This document shows positions 1 through 7,968 of a stretch of DNA of 42,881 bases, one piece after another (the first letter of the stretch is position 1; each line of letters opens with the position of its first letter). A program made the translations under genes and the position numbers. The notes under the pieces are model-generated. The model was not told the DNA's origin. It did no database searches and was given only the letters and a program-made list of their open reading frames with translations. This DNA is from GBS-DC sp037442365 (GTDB lineage: Bacteria > Armatimonadota > Fimbriimonadia > Fimbriimonadales > GBS-DC), in contig JBBIQK010000021.1 of the NCBI GenBank assembly GCA_037442365.1, positions 1 through 42,881 of the forward strand, written 5' to 3'.

Positions 1-105
1 AGTGTGTTGCGTGAGTTGGCGTCGTCTCCTGCTCGTGTGTTGCGTTTAGCAGGTTGGTCGTGGATACGGGAGGGGTTGTTGTCGTTGGGGGGTGGCAATT
101 CATGA
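1..105 (+). CDS. C-terminal end of an unidentified protein (partial)
   Basis: Frame 1 is open from the first base to a TGA at 103-105, giving 34 residues rich in Leu, Arg and Ser (containing RELASSPARVL and ending GGGNS). The next gene begins 46 bases later with its own -10 box and Shine-Dalgarno. The basic, hydrophobic tail loosely recalls the C-termini of family 2 glycosyltransferases, but too little is present to assign a family. It may also be chance open frame. Confidence 0.4.
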   Translation, partial: SVLRELASSPARVLRLAGWSWIREGLLSLGGGNS

Positions 106-122
106 AATATGAGAAGCAAATC

Positions 123-130
123 GGTATAAT
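123..130 (+). promoter_or_regulatory. -10 box GGTATAAT upstream of the HELGH protein
   Basis: GGTATAAT lies 20 bases before the ATG at 151, with a GGAGG Shine-Dalgarno at 137-141. The predicted transcription start near 137 would leave a leader of about 14 bases. No good TTGACA-like -35 is seen at the usual distance. The same GGTATAmT box recurs upstream of many genes here. Confidence 0.6.
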
Positions 131-150
131 TACGGTGGAGGATACGCACG

Positions 151-1098
151 ATGCGCAAACGCCAATCGCTTGGCGCGCCCGTGCAGGTGTATAATCTTGG
201 CTCGCCTGCAGGGACGCAGATGGACTTTACACGCGATGAACTGTGGAGCCGAATGGATATTGACACGGAGATGGGCAGAAAGGCGGTTCAGACTCCTGTG
301 TTCCTCGTTAACACCGACCAGATGGATCGGCTGTATCCGCCGAATTATTGCCGCGCGTTAGACCCTGAGCGGGTGCGCCGCCTGCTCCGAGAAGAAGACG
401 ACCGCCGCGCCCGATGGGAGTGGCGCGAGTCGCGCGAGGAAGAGCCTGACTTTTTTGACCGACTGGAACGCGGTGAGGAAGAGTTCAGAGACTGGAATCG
501 ATACAAAATAGTTGTTGCGGTCGGTTTGTATCTTCGTATGCAGAATTTCGACAACCGATTGAGAAACTCCGTGTTGACCCTTGGAGACTCCAGCGTCCGC
601 ACTACGGAGGCAGGGAACGCATTTCTCAATCACAGCGCGCCTGCCATCTTCCTATGTGGGGAGCGGATTGTGGATTGGGCGGCTCGCGTGGGGATCTCGC
701 ACCACCTCGTGATGGACAAGGTGTATTACCATGAGCTGGGGCACGCGATTATGGACACGCTGCCCGACGGCGCGCCGAATCCTTACACCACCCTCTGGGG
801 GCGAATTGTGGAGGAGAGTCTCGCAAACGCCGTCGCCTACTGCTGTTTCGAGGGTAGGGAGGCGCTCTGGGTACAACGGCTCATCGCAGATCAACCCGCG
901 GAGTATCTCGGCTATGCAGTTGTCTGTCAACTATCAGCGCCTTTGTACAACGCTGACTGGTTGCACGAGATGCTTGACGACCCGTTGAATGTACAAACTT
1001 GGCGGCAATTCAAGCGCACGAACTGGCAGGCGGACGCGGAGAGTGTGAACCTCTGGAAGCATTTCGCCGAATACCTCCTGCGTGAAGGCGTAAGTTAG
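151..1098 (+). CDS. Hypothetical protein with zincin-type HELGH motif
   Basis: A 315-residue protein of no family I recognise. It contains H194-E195-L196-G197-H198, the HExxH zinc site of gluzincin and minigluzincin peptidases, preceded by hydrophobic and aromatic residues (VYY). About 25 residues on comes EESLANAVAY (221-230), whose glutamates could supply the third zinc ligand. The N-terminal half is polar and charged, and there is no signal peptide or membrane segment, so a cytoplasmic location is likely. The ATG is preceded by GGAGG with a 9-base spacer, so the start is secure. It is convergent with the comEC-like gene, whose stop lies only 7 bases beyond. Peptidase activity is an inference from the motif. 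It could instead be a zinc-binding domain of a toxin or a mobile-element protein. Confidence 0.7.
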   Translation: MRKRQSLGAPVQVYNLGSPAGTQMDFTRDELWSRMDIDTEMGRKAVQTPVFLVNTDQMDRLYPPNYCRALDPERVRRLLREEDDRRARWEWRESREEEPDFFDRLERGEEEFRDWNRYKIVVAVGLYLRMQNFDNRLRNSVLTLGDSSVRTTEAGNAFLNHSAPAIFLCGERIVDWAARVGISHHLVMDKVYYHELGHAIMDTLPDGAPNPYTTLWGRIVEESLANAVAYCCFEGREALWVQRLIADQPAEYLGYAVVCQLSAPLYNADWLHEMLDDPLNVQTWRQFKRTNWQADAESVNLWKHFAEYLLREGVS

Positions 1099-1105
1099 GG
1101 CGCTT

Positions 1106-2551
1106 TCAGAACTCCTCCACCTCGCCGAGTGGGGGTTCGGGCGCGAGCAGCAGCACGCCCACATAGCAGGCGATGGGCAGCCACGCGGGCATGCTGGCGA
1201 TTCGGAGCGCGGGAACCCACTCCGCGCCGAAGGTGAGCGCAACCCACGCCTGCCACGCGCACAGCCACCCGACCACTGTCGCGCCCACCCCCTGCGAGAG
1301 CCAGAACCAGAAGCCCGCCGCCAGCGTCGGGTACGCCATCGGCACTGCCAGCAGGTTCGCCACAGGTGCAAGCAGCGACAGGTAGCCGAAATGGTAGAGC
1401 TGCACGAGGCTGATGCCCGCCTGCGCACACAGCGAGACGCTGAGCAGCGGAATCAGCCCCTTCTGCAACACCCTGCCTATAAGCGCGGTGGGTTTGCCTT
1501 TCGCGGGCAGTGCGCCGAGCCGAATTGCCCCGCGCCGCATGGCGTACTCCAGCCTGCTGTAGAAAAGCAGGATGAACAGCACGGCGCAGAACGAATACTG
1601 GAAGCCGACCTCGAAGATTGCGTGCGGCGCAATCAGCAGCCAGAGCGCGCCTGCGAAGCCGAGCGCGTTCAAACTGTCCGCCTCGCGCCCCAGCATCGGG
1701 GCGCAGAGCGCGACGCTGGTCATCGTCGCCGCGCGCACAATCGAGGGGCGCAGCCCCGCCAGCAGCGCGTAGCACCACGCCGCCATAATCACCACCGCAA
1801 TCCGCCCCGCGAACGGCACGGGCGAGGCACGCAACAGGAGATAGACCATCTGCAGCGCCATCATCACATGCAAGCCCGAAGTCGCCAGCAGATGCCCCGT
1901 GCCCGACCGATGGAACGCCTCGCGCAGGGCAGGGGGAAAGTCGCCCGCCGCGCCGACCAGCATGCCCTCCATCAGCGCGGCGTCATCGGGGCGCAGGTGC
2001 GCGCGCAGAGTGCGCCGCAGCGACTGGCGCGCCGCCGAAAAGTACCGCTGCCACCGCCCCGCGCCCGACTGCAGAATCTCGAACTGCTGATTGCTGAAAA
2101 TCGTCGTGATGTGATACACGCGCCTGCGCTCCAGATAGCGCGCCCAGTCGAAGCCGCTGAAGCGCACGGGACGCCGCCAGGTAGTCTCCACGCGAAACAC
2201 ATCGCCGTAATCGGGCATGTGGCGCACACTGGAGCGGAAGTAGACCAGCGCGTAGGTCGGCAGGGCAGGCTCCTCGAAGGCGCACAGCAGGCGGTAGCCG
2301 TTGCGCGTCGGCTCCAGAGTGCCCACGGCGCGGAGCGTTGCTACGGATGGGGGCGTCTGAGCGGGCGGCTGACGCCAGAGGTCGTAGCGCACCGCGCCCA
2401 GCGCAAGTCCGATAAACAGCCACGCCCACGCGGGCAGCCCCAGCGCAAGGATAACCCCCACCAGCCCCAGCACGATGGACGGCGCGGCGGGCAGCGCGCT
2501 CCATTCCGTGAAGCTAATCCCCAGTGCAAGCCCCAGCGCGAGCTGCAACAT
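1106..2551 (-). CDS. comEC: ComEC/Rec2-type membrane protein, lacking the metallo-beta-lactamase domain
   Basis: A 481-residue polytopic membrane protein of the ComEC/Rec2 family, the channel that passes single-stranded DNA into the cell during transformation. The order is: two N-terminal membrane segments, a soluble OB-fold-like region around residues 60-160, then the competence domain with the family signatures GHLLATSGLHV, PSIVRAATM and DSLNALGFAGALWLL...EVGFQYSF. It ends soon after the last hydrophobic helices. The C-terminal metallo-beta-lactamase nuclease domain found in the roughly 750-residue ComEC proteins is absent, and none is encoded next door. The ATG at 2551 is chosen because it gives a normal hydrophobic N-terminus 23 bases after the dciA-like stop. 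The open frame extends further upstream, but only across dciA. It probably shares a transcript with dciA and recF. Confidence 0.85.
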   Translation of the reverse strand: MLQLALGLALGISFTEWSALPAAPSIVLGLVGVILALGLPAWAWLFIGLALGAVRYDLWRQPPAQTPPSVATLRAVGTLEPTRNGYRLLCAFEEPALPTYALVYFRSSVRHMPDYGDVFRVETTWRRPVRFSGFDWARYLERRRVYHITTIFSNQQFEILQSGAGRWQRYFSAARQSLRRTLRAHLRPDDAALMEGMLVGAAGDFPPALREAFHRSGTGHLLATSGLHVMMALQMVYLLLRASPVPFAGRIAVVIMAAWCYALLAGLRPSIVRAATMTSVALCAPMLGREADSLNALGFAGALWLLIAPHAIFEVGFQYSFCAVLFILLFYSRLEYAMRRGAIRLGALPAKGKPTALIGRVLQKGLIPLLSVSLCAQAGISLVQLYHFGYLSLLAPVANLLAVPMAYPTLAAGFWFWLSQGVGATVVGWLCAWQAWVALTFGAEWVPALRIASMPAWLPIACYVGVLLLAPEPPLGEVEEF

Positions 2552-2574
2552 CGGGCGCGGGCGGATGACTTCGC

Positions 2575-3138
2575 CTACACGCCCCTTTGACAGAGAAAGC
2601 AGACCGCTGAGCCGTCGCCGTGATAACATCCGCACACGCTGCATCGGCGCCAGCCGCGCTGTTCCAGTTGCTTCTGGTAGCGCAGGCTCGCCAGTTGCGC
2701 CCGTCGGAGCGCGTCGCGCAGGTCGGGGTCGCTCACGCCCTGCAGGTTCGCCTCTACCGTCGCCCACTCCTCGTCGCTGAGGGTTGGCTCTGGCGGCGCG
2801 TCGCCTGCAGTTGCCTCCTCTTCACGCTGAAACACCGTCGGTATCTGTGCGCGTACGGTGAAGCGAATCTCGCGAAATCGCTCTGCGCCGATGCGCTCGT
2901 TCAGGCGTTGCAGAATCATACGCTTATGAAAAGTGAGTTCCTGCATCCATGCGTGGCTCTTGACCGCGACCCAGAGTGTGTCGGCGTCGAGGCGCAGCGG
3001 GCGGGCGACCTGCGCCAGTTGTGCGCCGACAACCTCGTCCCAGTGAATGAGCGCGCTGTAGGTGCGCAGTTGCTCACTAATCCCCAGCCGCTCCAGCAGG
3101 TTCTGGAGCGCGTCGCCCGCCGCGCGCATCTCACGCAT
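2575..3138 (-). CDS. dciA: DciA-like (DUF721) helicase loader with C-terminal zinc ribbon
   Basis: 187 residues. Positions 1-97 form a DUF721/DciA domain (LERLGISEQL, WDEVVGAQLA, PLRLDADTLWVAVKSHAW, QELTF, ILQRLNE, IRFTVR), the KH-like fold that interacts with and loads the replicative helicase DnaB in bacteria lacking DnaC or DnaI. An acidic linker follows. The tail carries four cysteines, C166-x2-C169 and C180-x2-C183, in a compact zinc-ribbon arrangement. The gene overlaps the end of recF by 8 bases (an alternative ATG at 3129 would remove the overlap); dciA next to recF is a common replication-repair arrangement. DUF721 identity is clear. The zinc ribbon is read from spacing alone. Confidence 0.85.
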   Translation of the reverse strand: MREMRAAGDALQNLLERLGISEQLRTYSALIHWDEVVGAQLAQVARPLRLDADTLWVAVKSHAWMQELTFHKRMILQRLNERIGAERFREIRFTVRAQIPTVFQREEEATAGDAPPEPTLSDEEWATVEANLQGVSDPDLRDALRRAQLASLRYQKQLEQRGWRRCSVCGCYHGDGSAVCFLCQRGV

Positions 3139-4255
3139 GGCGGCTCACCGTCCCCTCGCGTACCTCGAACTGGGCGGCGTCGCGCAGGGTCGCCTCGTCG
3201 AACGCGCTCAGGTCGGTGCAGGTGATGAAGGTCTGCGTGCGCGGGGTCAGGTACGCCACCAGGCTCTGGCGGCGCGCGGGATCGAGATCCGAGAACACAT
3301 CATCGAGCAGCACAATCGGCGGCGCGTGGCGAATCGATTCTACGAGCGCAACTTCCGAGAGGCGCAGGCTGAGCGCGCAGGTGCGCTGCTGCCCCTGCGA
3401 GGCGAACAGGCGCGCTTCGTAGCCCTGCACCAGTATCTGGAAGTCGTCGCGATGCGGTCCGTAGAGCGTGGTCGCGCGGCGCAGCTCCTCGCCCGCCGAC
3501 TGGTGCAGCGCGCTCATCAGGGCGTCTGCCCAGTCCTCCTCTTTTTCGGGCAGGGGCGCGCGCACGGGCAGCCCCGGCAGGTACTGCAGCTGGAGCGACT
3601 CGGCGCGGCGGGTCAGGGCGCGGTGGGTGGTCTCGGCGAGCGCATTCAGCCGCTCCAGAAACTGGCGACGCGCCTGAAACAGCCGCGCGCCGTACTTGAC
3701 CAGCTGCGCGTTCCACTCGGGCAGGCTCTCCAGACTCGCCGCGCCTTCCAGATAGGCGCGCAGCAGGTTGTTGCGCTGATCCAGGGCGCGTCGGTAGCGC
3801 GCGACGGCGTGCGCATAGCGCGGGCTGAGCAGGCTGATCTCGGTATCGAGGAAGCGTCGGCGGTCGGCAGGCTCGCCGCGAATGAGGGTCAAATCGTTCG
3901 CCGTGAAGCACACGACGCTCAACCTGCCCACCAGCGCACTGGGGCGGGCGACAGGTTGCTCGTTGAGGGTGATTACGCGCTTGCCCTGCGCGTGCAGGCG
4001 TATCTGGAGTTCGTCAGCGAGACCGTCGGTTTCGTACTGCGCCGTAAGCCGCATCTCCTGCGCGCCCCACTGGATGAGGTCCGCCTCGCGCACAGGGCGC
4101 AGAGGACGGAACGCGCTGAGGTAATAAATCGCCTCCAGCAGGTTCGTTTTGCCCTGCGCGTTTTCACCCAGCAAAATGTTCACGCGCGGCGACGGCTCGA
4201 TGTGCGCGCGGGTGTAGTTCCGAAAACCGCTCAGGCGCAGGGCGTTCAGTTGCAT
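3131..4255 (-). CDS. recF: DNA replication and repair protein RecF
   Basis: A 374-residue SMC-like ATPase that recognises gapped DNA and works with RecO and RecR to load RecA. Walker A is G30-ENAQGK-T37 right after the N-terminal strand (LSGFRNYTRA). The mid-region RecF signature FTANDLTLIRGEPADRRRFLD is present. Towards the C-terminus are the ABC-type signature (FASQGQQRT) and Walker B with D-loop (IVLLDDVFSDLD). The ATG at 4255 is chosen over an upstream GTG at 4291, because RecF proteins begin just before this strand and a TATACT box lies between the two. That box ends 9 bases before the ATG, so the mRNA may be nearly leaderless. The dciA-like gene overlaps its end. Confidence 0.95.
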   Translation of the reverse strand: MQLNALRLSGFRNYTRAHIEPSPRVNILLGENAQGKTNLLEAIYYLSAFRPLRPVREADLIQWGAQEMRLTAQYETDGLADELQIRLHAQGKRVITLNEQPVARPSALVGRLSVVCFTANDLTLIRGEPADRRRFLDTEISLLSPRYAHAVARYRRALDQRNNLLRAYLEGAASLESLPEWNAQLVKYGARLFQARRQFLERLNALAETTHRALTRRAESLQLQYLPGLPVRAPLPEKEEDWADALMSALHQSAGEELRRATTLYGPHRDDFQILVQGYEARLFASQGQQRTCALSLRLSEVALVESIRHAPPIVLLDDVFSDLDPARRQSLVAYLTPRTQTFITCTDLSAFDEATLRDAAQFEVREGTVSRHA

Positions 4256-4264
4256 CCGTTTGCA

Positions 4265-4272
4265 AGTATACC
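4265..4272 (-). promoter_or_regulatory. -10 box GGTATACT before recF
   Basis: On the minus strand GGTATACT ends at 4265, with 9 bases before the recF ATG at 4255. Transcription would start near 4258, leaving a leader of about 3 bases. The box sits just past the stop of the DUF4143 gene, inside the region that a longer GTG start for recF would include. Confidence 0.5.
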
Positions 4273-4275
4273 CGC

Positions 4276-5589
4276 TCAACTTAGCAGCCACGCGGCGGCG
4301 TTGTGGTACTGAACCTGGGGATGTGCCTCAGGGGGCGGCGCGGTCGTCAGCGAAATAATATGCAGACTCTGACTGGAGAACTGCGCGCCCGCCTCCAGCA
4401 GAGCGCGCGCCTCCCGCGCGTGAGTCGTCGGGTCGGACAGGTCGGCGCAGACCTGATACAGGTGCTGTTCGCCGTCCGAACAAACGGTTGCGAAGTCCAC
4501 CTCGTACCCCGACGCAGTGCGCAAGTAGAACACCTCGTGCTTGCGGCGCAGAAGTTCAATCAGAACGCAAGTCTCCAGCGCGTGTCCCACAGGAAATGGG
4601 CGCGGCGCAGTGTAGAAGGGAATGAAGCCCGTGTCTATCGGATAGACCTTGCGCGGATGCACGCGCTGTTGCGCCTCAGAGTAGGCGAAGTAGGGTACCG
4701 TGCGTATCAGAAAAGCATCTTCTAAATAACCCAGCAGTGTATGCAGGGTATCCTTACTGACGCTGATCCCCTGTGAGCGCAGGTCGTTGTAGAATCGGTT
4801 GACGCTGAAGACAGCGCTGGGATTGCTCAGCAGATGGCGTGTCAGGCGACGCAGGACGCCGATGTTGCTCACCTGATACCGCTCCAGCACATCGCGCAGG
4901 ATGACGCCGTCCACATAGCTTGTGAACAACTCGCGTCTGTCTATCGCCTCCAGTCCGATGGCTTCGGGGAAGCCGCCCGTCTGCAGGTACTGGCGTAGAC
5001 GCGCCTGTAGTAGCGAGCGGCGCGCTTTGTTCAGGCGCGGAAAGGCATCCTCTGGCTCCTCGCTCGTATGGCGCAGGTATTCGCGGAAACTGAACGGGAA
5101 CACCGTCACGGGCAGCGCGCGCCCCCGCATGCTGGTCCCCAGCTCGTAAGCCAGCATCCGTGCAGACGAACCTGACAGATACACGGCGACTGTCTCACTA
5201 TCCAGTAGACGGCGCACAAACGTTTCCCAGCCCGCCACCCGCTGGATTTCGTCCAGCAGGAACAACACTCGTTCGCGATCGCGCGTGTGGGGATAAAGCT
5301 GGTAGTAGGTTTCGGGGATCATCTGCAAGTCGCGCGCCTGCAGGTCGAGTAGTCGTTCGTCCTCAAAGTTGAAGTAGAGCGCGTGTTCACGCGGCATGCC
5401 CTGCTGCAAATGCTCCGCCACGATCTGCCACAGAAAGGTGGTCTTGCCCGCGCGACGCATGCCGATAATGGCGAAGGCTTTATTCGGGATTGCAGGAACG
5501 CGCACATCGCGTCGCGTGAAGGCAGGCACAGGGCGCGTTGTACCCTCCACCACTTTTTCCTCTATCGTGGCGCGCAGTTGTCCTTCCAC
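4276..5589 (-). CDS. AAA ATPase with DUF4143 domain
   Basis: A 437-residue ATPase of the AAA_14/DUF4143 group. Walker A is G43-MRRAG-K49-T50, Walker B is FLLDE (D113-E114), and a sensor-like LSGSSARML follows. Residues 200-300 contain the family's YLQTGGFPEA, a YVDGVILRDVLERY segment and a winged-helix-like stretch. The C-terminal part (YPIDTGFIPFYT, GHALETCVLIEL, VFYLRTASGYEVDF) is the DUF4143 domain, which resembles a PD-(D/E)xK nuclease fold. Function in this widespread, mobile family is unknown. The start is a GTG without a Shine-Dalgarno; GGTAAATT eight bases upstream could be a -10 box. It sits between recF and coaBC with no evident functional link. Confidence 0.85.
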   Translation of the reverse strand: MEGQLRATIEEKVVEGTTRPVPAFTRRDVRVPAIPNKAFAIIGMRRAGKTTFLWQIVAEHLQQGMPREHALYFNFEDERLLDLQARDLQMIPETYYQLYPHTRDRERVLFLLDEIQRVAGWETFVRRLLDSETVAVYLSGSSARMLAYELGTSMRGRALPVTVFPFSFREYLRHTSEEPEDAFPRLNKARRSLLQARLRQYLQTGGFPEAIGLEAIDRRELFTSYVDGVILRDVLERYQVSNIGVLRRLTRHLLSNPSAVFSVNRFYNDLRSQGISVSKDTLHTLLGYLEDAFLIRTVPYFAYSEAQQRVHPRKVYPIDTGFIPFYTAPRPFPVGHALETCVLIELLRRKHEVFYLRTASGYEVDFATVCSDGEQHLYQVCADLSDPTTHAREARALLEAGAQFSSQSLHIISLTTAPPPEAHPQVQYHNAAAWLLS

Positions 5590-5590
5590 G

Positions 5591-5631
5591 AAGGATAATT
5601 TACCCGATTTTTATCCGTTTGGGAAGGATAA
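5591..5631. repeat. AAGGATAA direct repeats with an inverted copy
   Basis: The 45 bases between coaBC and the DUF4143 gene carry AAGGATAA at 5591-5598 and again at 5624-5631, with the reverse element TTATCC at 5611-5616. This could be an operator for the DUF4143 gene or a short imperfect hairpin. No U-rich tail is present, so it is not an evident terminator. Confidence 0.4.
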
Positions 5632-5634
5632 ATC

Positions 5635-6834
5635 CTACTCGCCGTGCGCAGGCATTAACCGCTCCACAACCGCCTCGATGACGCGCTCAGCGCACGCGCG
5701 CTTGCTCATCTGGGGCAACTCTTCTACACGCCCGTCAGCGTGCAGCAGGGTCAGGCGGTTGGTGTCCACCTCGAAGCCGCTGCCTGCCTCCAGCACATCG
5801 TTGACGGCGATGAGATCGAGATTCTTGCGCTTGAGTTTCTGTGCGGCGTGCTGGAGCGCTTTGTCGGTCTCCGCCGCGAAGCCCACCACGATACGCTTAC
5901 CCTTGCGCGTCGCAACACTGGCGAGGATGTCGGGATTGGGTACCAGTCGAATTGTCCATTCGCCTTCTGTGCGCTTGTGTTTGCGACGCAGGGCGCGTTC
6001 GGGGCGATAGTCGGCGACGGCGGCGGCGGCGATGAACACATCGCAGGCGTCAAACCGTTCCTGAACCGCCTCGTACATTTGCAACGCGGTGCGTACTGGG
6101 ATAACCTCCGCGCCTGCGGGCGGCGTGAGCGCGGTCGGACCCGTAATCAGCGTGACTCGCGCGCCGTGCGCAAGGGCAGCTTCCGCGAGCGCGTAGCCCA
6201 TCTTGCCGCTGGAGCGGTTGCCGATAAAACGCACGGGGTCAATCGGCTCGTAGGTCGGACCAGCGGTAATCAGCACATGCACGCCCTGCAGGTCGTGGGC
6301 GCGGTGCAGACGCTGTTCCACAGCCTGCACAATCACGGGCGTGTCGGCAATTTTGCCCCAGCCCTCGTCGCCGCACGCCATAACGCCATAGGCGGGATCG
6401 ATGAACTCCACACCACGCGCCCGCAGGGTCTGCACATGCGCCTGCGTCGCGGGGTGGCTCCACATCGCAGGATTCATTGCGGGGGCGATTAGAATCGGCG
6501 CGCAGGTCGCCAGCGCGAGAGTGGTGAGCATGTCGTCCGCCAGTCCCAGCGCCAGCCGAGCGATGGTGTGCGCCGTCGCAGGGGCAATCAGCACCAGCTC
6601 CGACTCCTGCGCCAGTTTGATATGGGCAATCTCGCCCGCAACAGGCTCTTCGAACACATCGACCGTGACAGGGTTGCCCGTGAGCGCGGCGAAAGTGTCG
6701 GGGCTGATCAGCCGCGTCGCCGCGCGGGTCATCACCACCTGCACGCGATGCCCCTGACGCATCAGCTCGCGCGCCACATCGCACGCCCGATACGCCGCGA
6801 TACTGCCCGATACGCCCAGCAGAATGTTCGCCAT
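5635..6834 (-). CDS. coaBC: Bifunctional phosphopantothenoylcysteine decarboxylase / phosphopantothenate-cysteine ligase
   Basis: A 399-residue CoaBC (Dfp) that makes phosphopantothenoylcysteine from phosphopantothenate and cysteine and decarboxylates it to phosphopantetheine, on the route to coenzyme A. The N-terminal CoaC half shows the flavin-binding GVSGSIAAYRA, the catalytic-histidine segment EIAHIKLA, the PAMNPAMW motif and the cysteine flap MACGDEGWGK. The C-terminal CoaB half begins at VLITAGPTYEPIDPVRFIGNRSSGKMG and includes AAAVADY, KLVPNPDIL-like and VGFAAET segments. Length and order are normal. AGGAG precedes the ATG and lies inside the end of the methyltransferase gene, whose stop is 3 bases upstream, so the two are co-transcribed. 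Confidence 0.97.
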   Translation of the reverse strand: MANILLGVSGSIAAYRACDVARELMRQGHRVQVVMTRAATRLISPDTFAALTGNPVTVDVFEEPVAGEIAHIKLAQESELVLIAPATAHTIARLALGLADDMLTTLALATCAPILIAPAMNPAMWSHPATQAHVQTLRARGVEFIDPAYGVMACGDEGWGKIADTPVIVQAVEQRLHRAHDLQGVHVLITAGPTYEPIDPVRFIGNRSSGKMGYALAEAALAHGARVTLITGPTALTPPAGAEVIPVRTALQMYEAVQERFDACDVFIAAAAVADYRPERALRRKHKRTEGEWTIRLVPNPDILASVATRKGKRIVVGFAAETDKALQHAAQKLKRKNLDLIAVNDVLEAGSGFEVDTNRLTLLHADGRVEELPQMSKRACAERVIEAVVERLMPAHGE

Positions 6835-6837
6835 CGT

Positions 6838-7893
6838 TCACTCCTGAGAGGGTGCAAGGTTAGTTAAGGTTTCCAGCACAGACTTATACTTTGTCGCCAC
6901 GAAAAGCATTTCCGTGTTGCGCGTGTGGGAGACCTGCCCGACTTTCTCGCCGCGCGGGTTGTGGATGCCGATCAGTGCGCCCACATAGCGTCGATAGGGA
7001 CGCTCGAAACGAGCTACATAGCCCCAATCGCTCAGAATCGCCTCCAGCTCCTCGCGGGTGAGGTAGCCCTCGTCGTTGAAGGAGACCAGCAGGTGCCTGG
7101 CGCGAATCTGGTGTACCAGATACTCCATCGCGGGGCGCGCCTGTGTGCGGGCGTTGAACGGGCTTTTGCGATGTTTCACATCCACGCGCTTGCAGGCGAC
7201 GCCGTAGGTTTCGGGGCAGTCCCATAGCACGAGCGTCTCCCACACATGGTAGTTCGCGAGGTAGGAGTGCTGATTGTACGGCGGGTCCAGATAGAACAAA
7301 TCTGCCTCCAGTGCGCCCGCGAGTTCCAGTGCGTCTTCCTGAAGCGCTTTGCCTGCGCCTTGCAGCAGCGGCGGGTAGCGCAGGCGCAGGGGCTGGTAGG
7401 CGCGCGGCGCCCAGCGCTTGAGGTATGCCATCTGCAGCCCCGTCGTGGAGTCCACCTTGTCGGCAGCGAGCATCAGGCTGGTCAGCAGCACTGACTTGAG
7501 GGTGGGGTCTGCACAGCCTTCAATCGCGTTGCGGATGGCTTCGATGCGCGCGCCGTTTTCGGGGCGGAAGTAGCGCGCTTCTTCGCAATAAGTGCGCGTG
7601 AACCAGCCATGCTGCGGCGGCAGGTGCATCAGCGTCTCCAGCAGCGGCTGCACACGTTCTGGGGGGTAGTGCGCGCGGTCTGCTTCCACAAGCGCGTGCG
7701 CGAGCGTGTAGGCGTAGGAGGCATAATCATTTGCGTAGACATAAAAGCCGTGCGCCTTGAGCGCGTGCGCCACCCGCGCGCTGCCCGAAAACAGGTCGGC
7801 GACCGTCGAGATTGGCGTGTGGGCGTGTATCCGCTGCACCACGCCGACAATCCAGTCCACCAGACTGCGCTTGGAGCCAATATACTTAATCAT
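6838..7893 (-). CDS. Solitary D12-class DNA adenine methyltransferase
   Basis: 351 residues. Starting from the ATG at 7893 the protein opens MIKYIGSKRSLVDWI, the usual substrate-binding start of D12 (Dam-like) N6-adenine methyltransferases. The SAM motif DLFSGSARVA is at 33-42 and the catalytic D203-PPYN at 203-207, the motif order of the alpha class. The longer open frame reaching 8130 is rejected because it would run through the promoter region and the nucleotidyltransferase remnant. No restriction endonuclease is adjacent; the downstream partner is coaBC. It is therefore either an orphan regulatory methyltransferase or the survivor of a lost restriction system. The minus-strand GGTATAAT at 7925-7932 is its likely -10. 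Confidence 0.9.
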   Translation of the reverse strand: MIKYIGSKRSLVDWIVGVVQRIHAHTPISTVADLFSGSARVAHALKAHGFYVYANDYASYAYTLAHALVEADRAHYPPERVQPLLETLMHLPPQHGWFTRTYCEEARYFRPENGARIEAIRNAIEGCADPTLKSVLLTSLMLAADKVDSTTGLQMAYLKRWAPRAYQPLRLRYPPLLQGAGKALQEDALELAGALEADLFYLDPPYNQHSYLANYHVWETLVLWDCPETYGVACKRVDVKHRKSPFNARTQARPAMEYLVHQIRARHLLVSFNDEGYLTREELEAILSDWGYVARFERPYRRYVGALIGIHNPRGEKVGQVSHTRNTEMLFVATKYKSVLETLTNLAPSQE

Positions 7894-7924
7894 GGGTTGT
7901 GCAAACTGTCCGTGTATCCTACGG

Positions 7925-7932
7925 ATTATACC
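7925..7932 (-). promoter_or_regulatory. -10 box GGTATAAT for the adenine methyltransferase
   Basis: Read on the minus strand, GGTATAAT ends at 7925. The predicted start near 7918 gives a 25-base leader to the ATG at 7893. It faces away from an identical plus-strand box 20 bases further on, forming a divergent pair. Confidence 0.6.
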
Positions 7933-7952
7933 TCTGGCGGCGAATGTCAGGC

Positions 7953-7960
7953 GGTATAAT
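7953..7960 (+). promoter_or_regulatory. -10 box GGTATAAT before the nucleotidyltransferase remnant
   Basis: GGTATAAT ends 8 bases before the ATG at 7969, so transcription would begin about 2 bases before the start codon. There is no Shine-Dalgarno. The box matches the other GGTATAmT elements of the window exactly. Confidence 0.5.
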
Positions 7961-7968
7961 TCCAGTGC

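Noticed and set aside
1391..2590. 399-codon open frame on the plus strand
   Set aside because: It is antisense to the comEC-like gene. Its composition (Arg, His, Gln, Ala) is typical of shadow frames in GC-rich DNA, with no recognisable domain.
3062..4312. 416-codon open frame on the plus strand
   Set aside because: It is antisense to recF. RecF motifs are unmistakable on the other strand.
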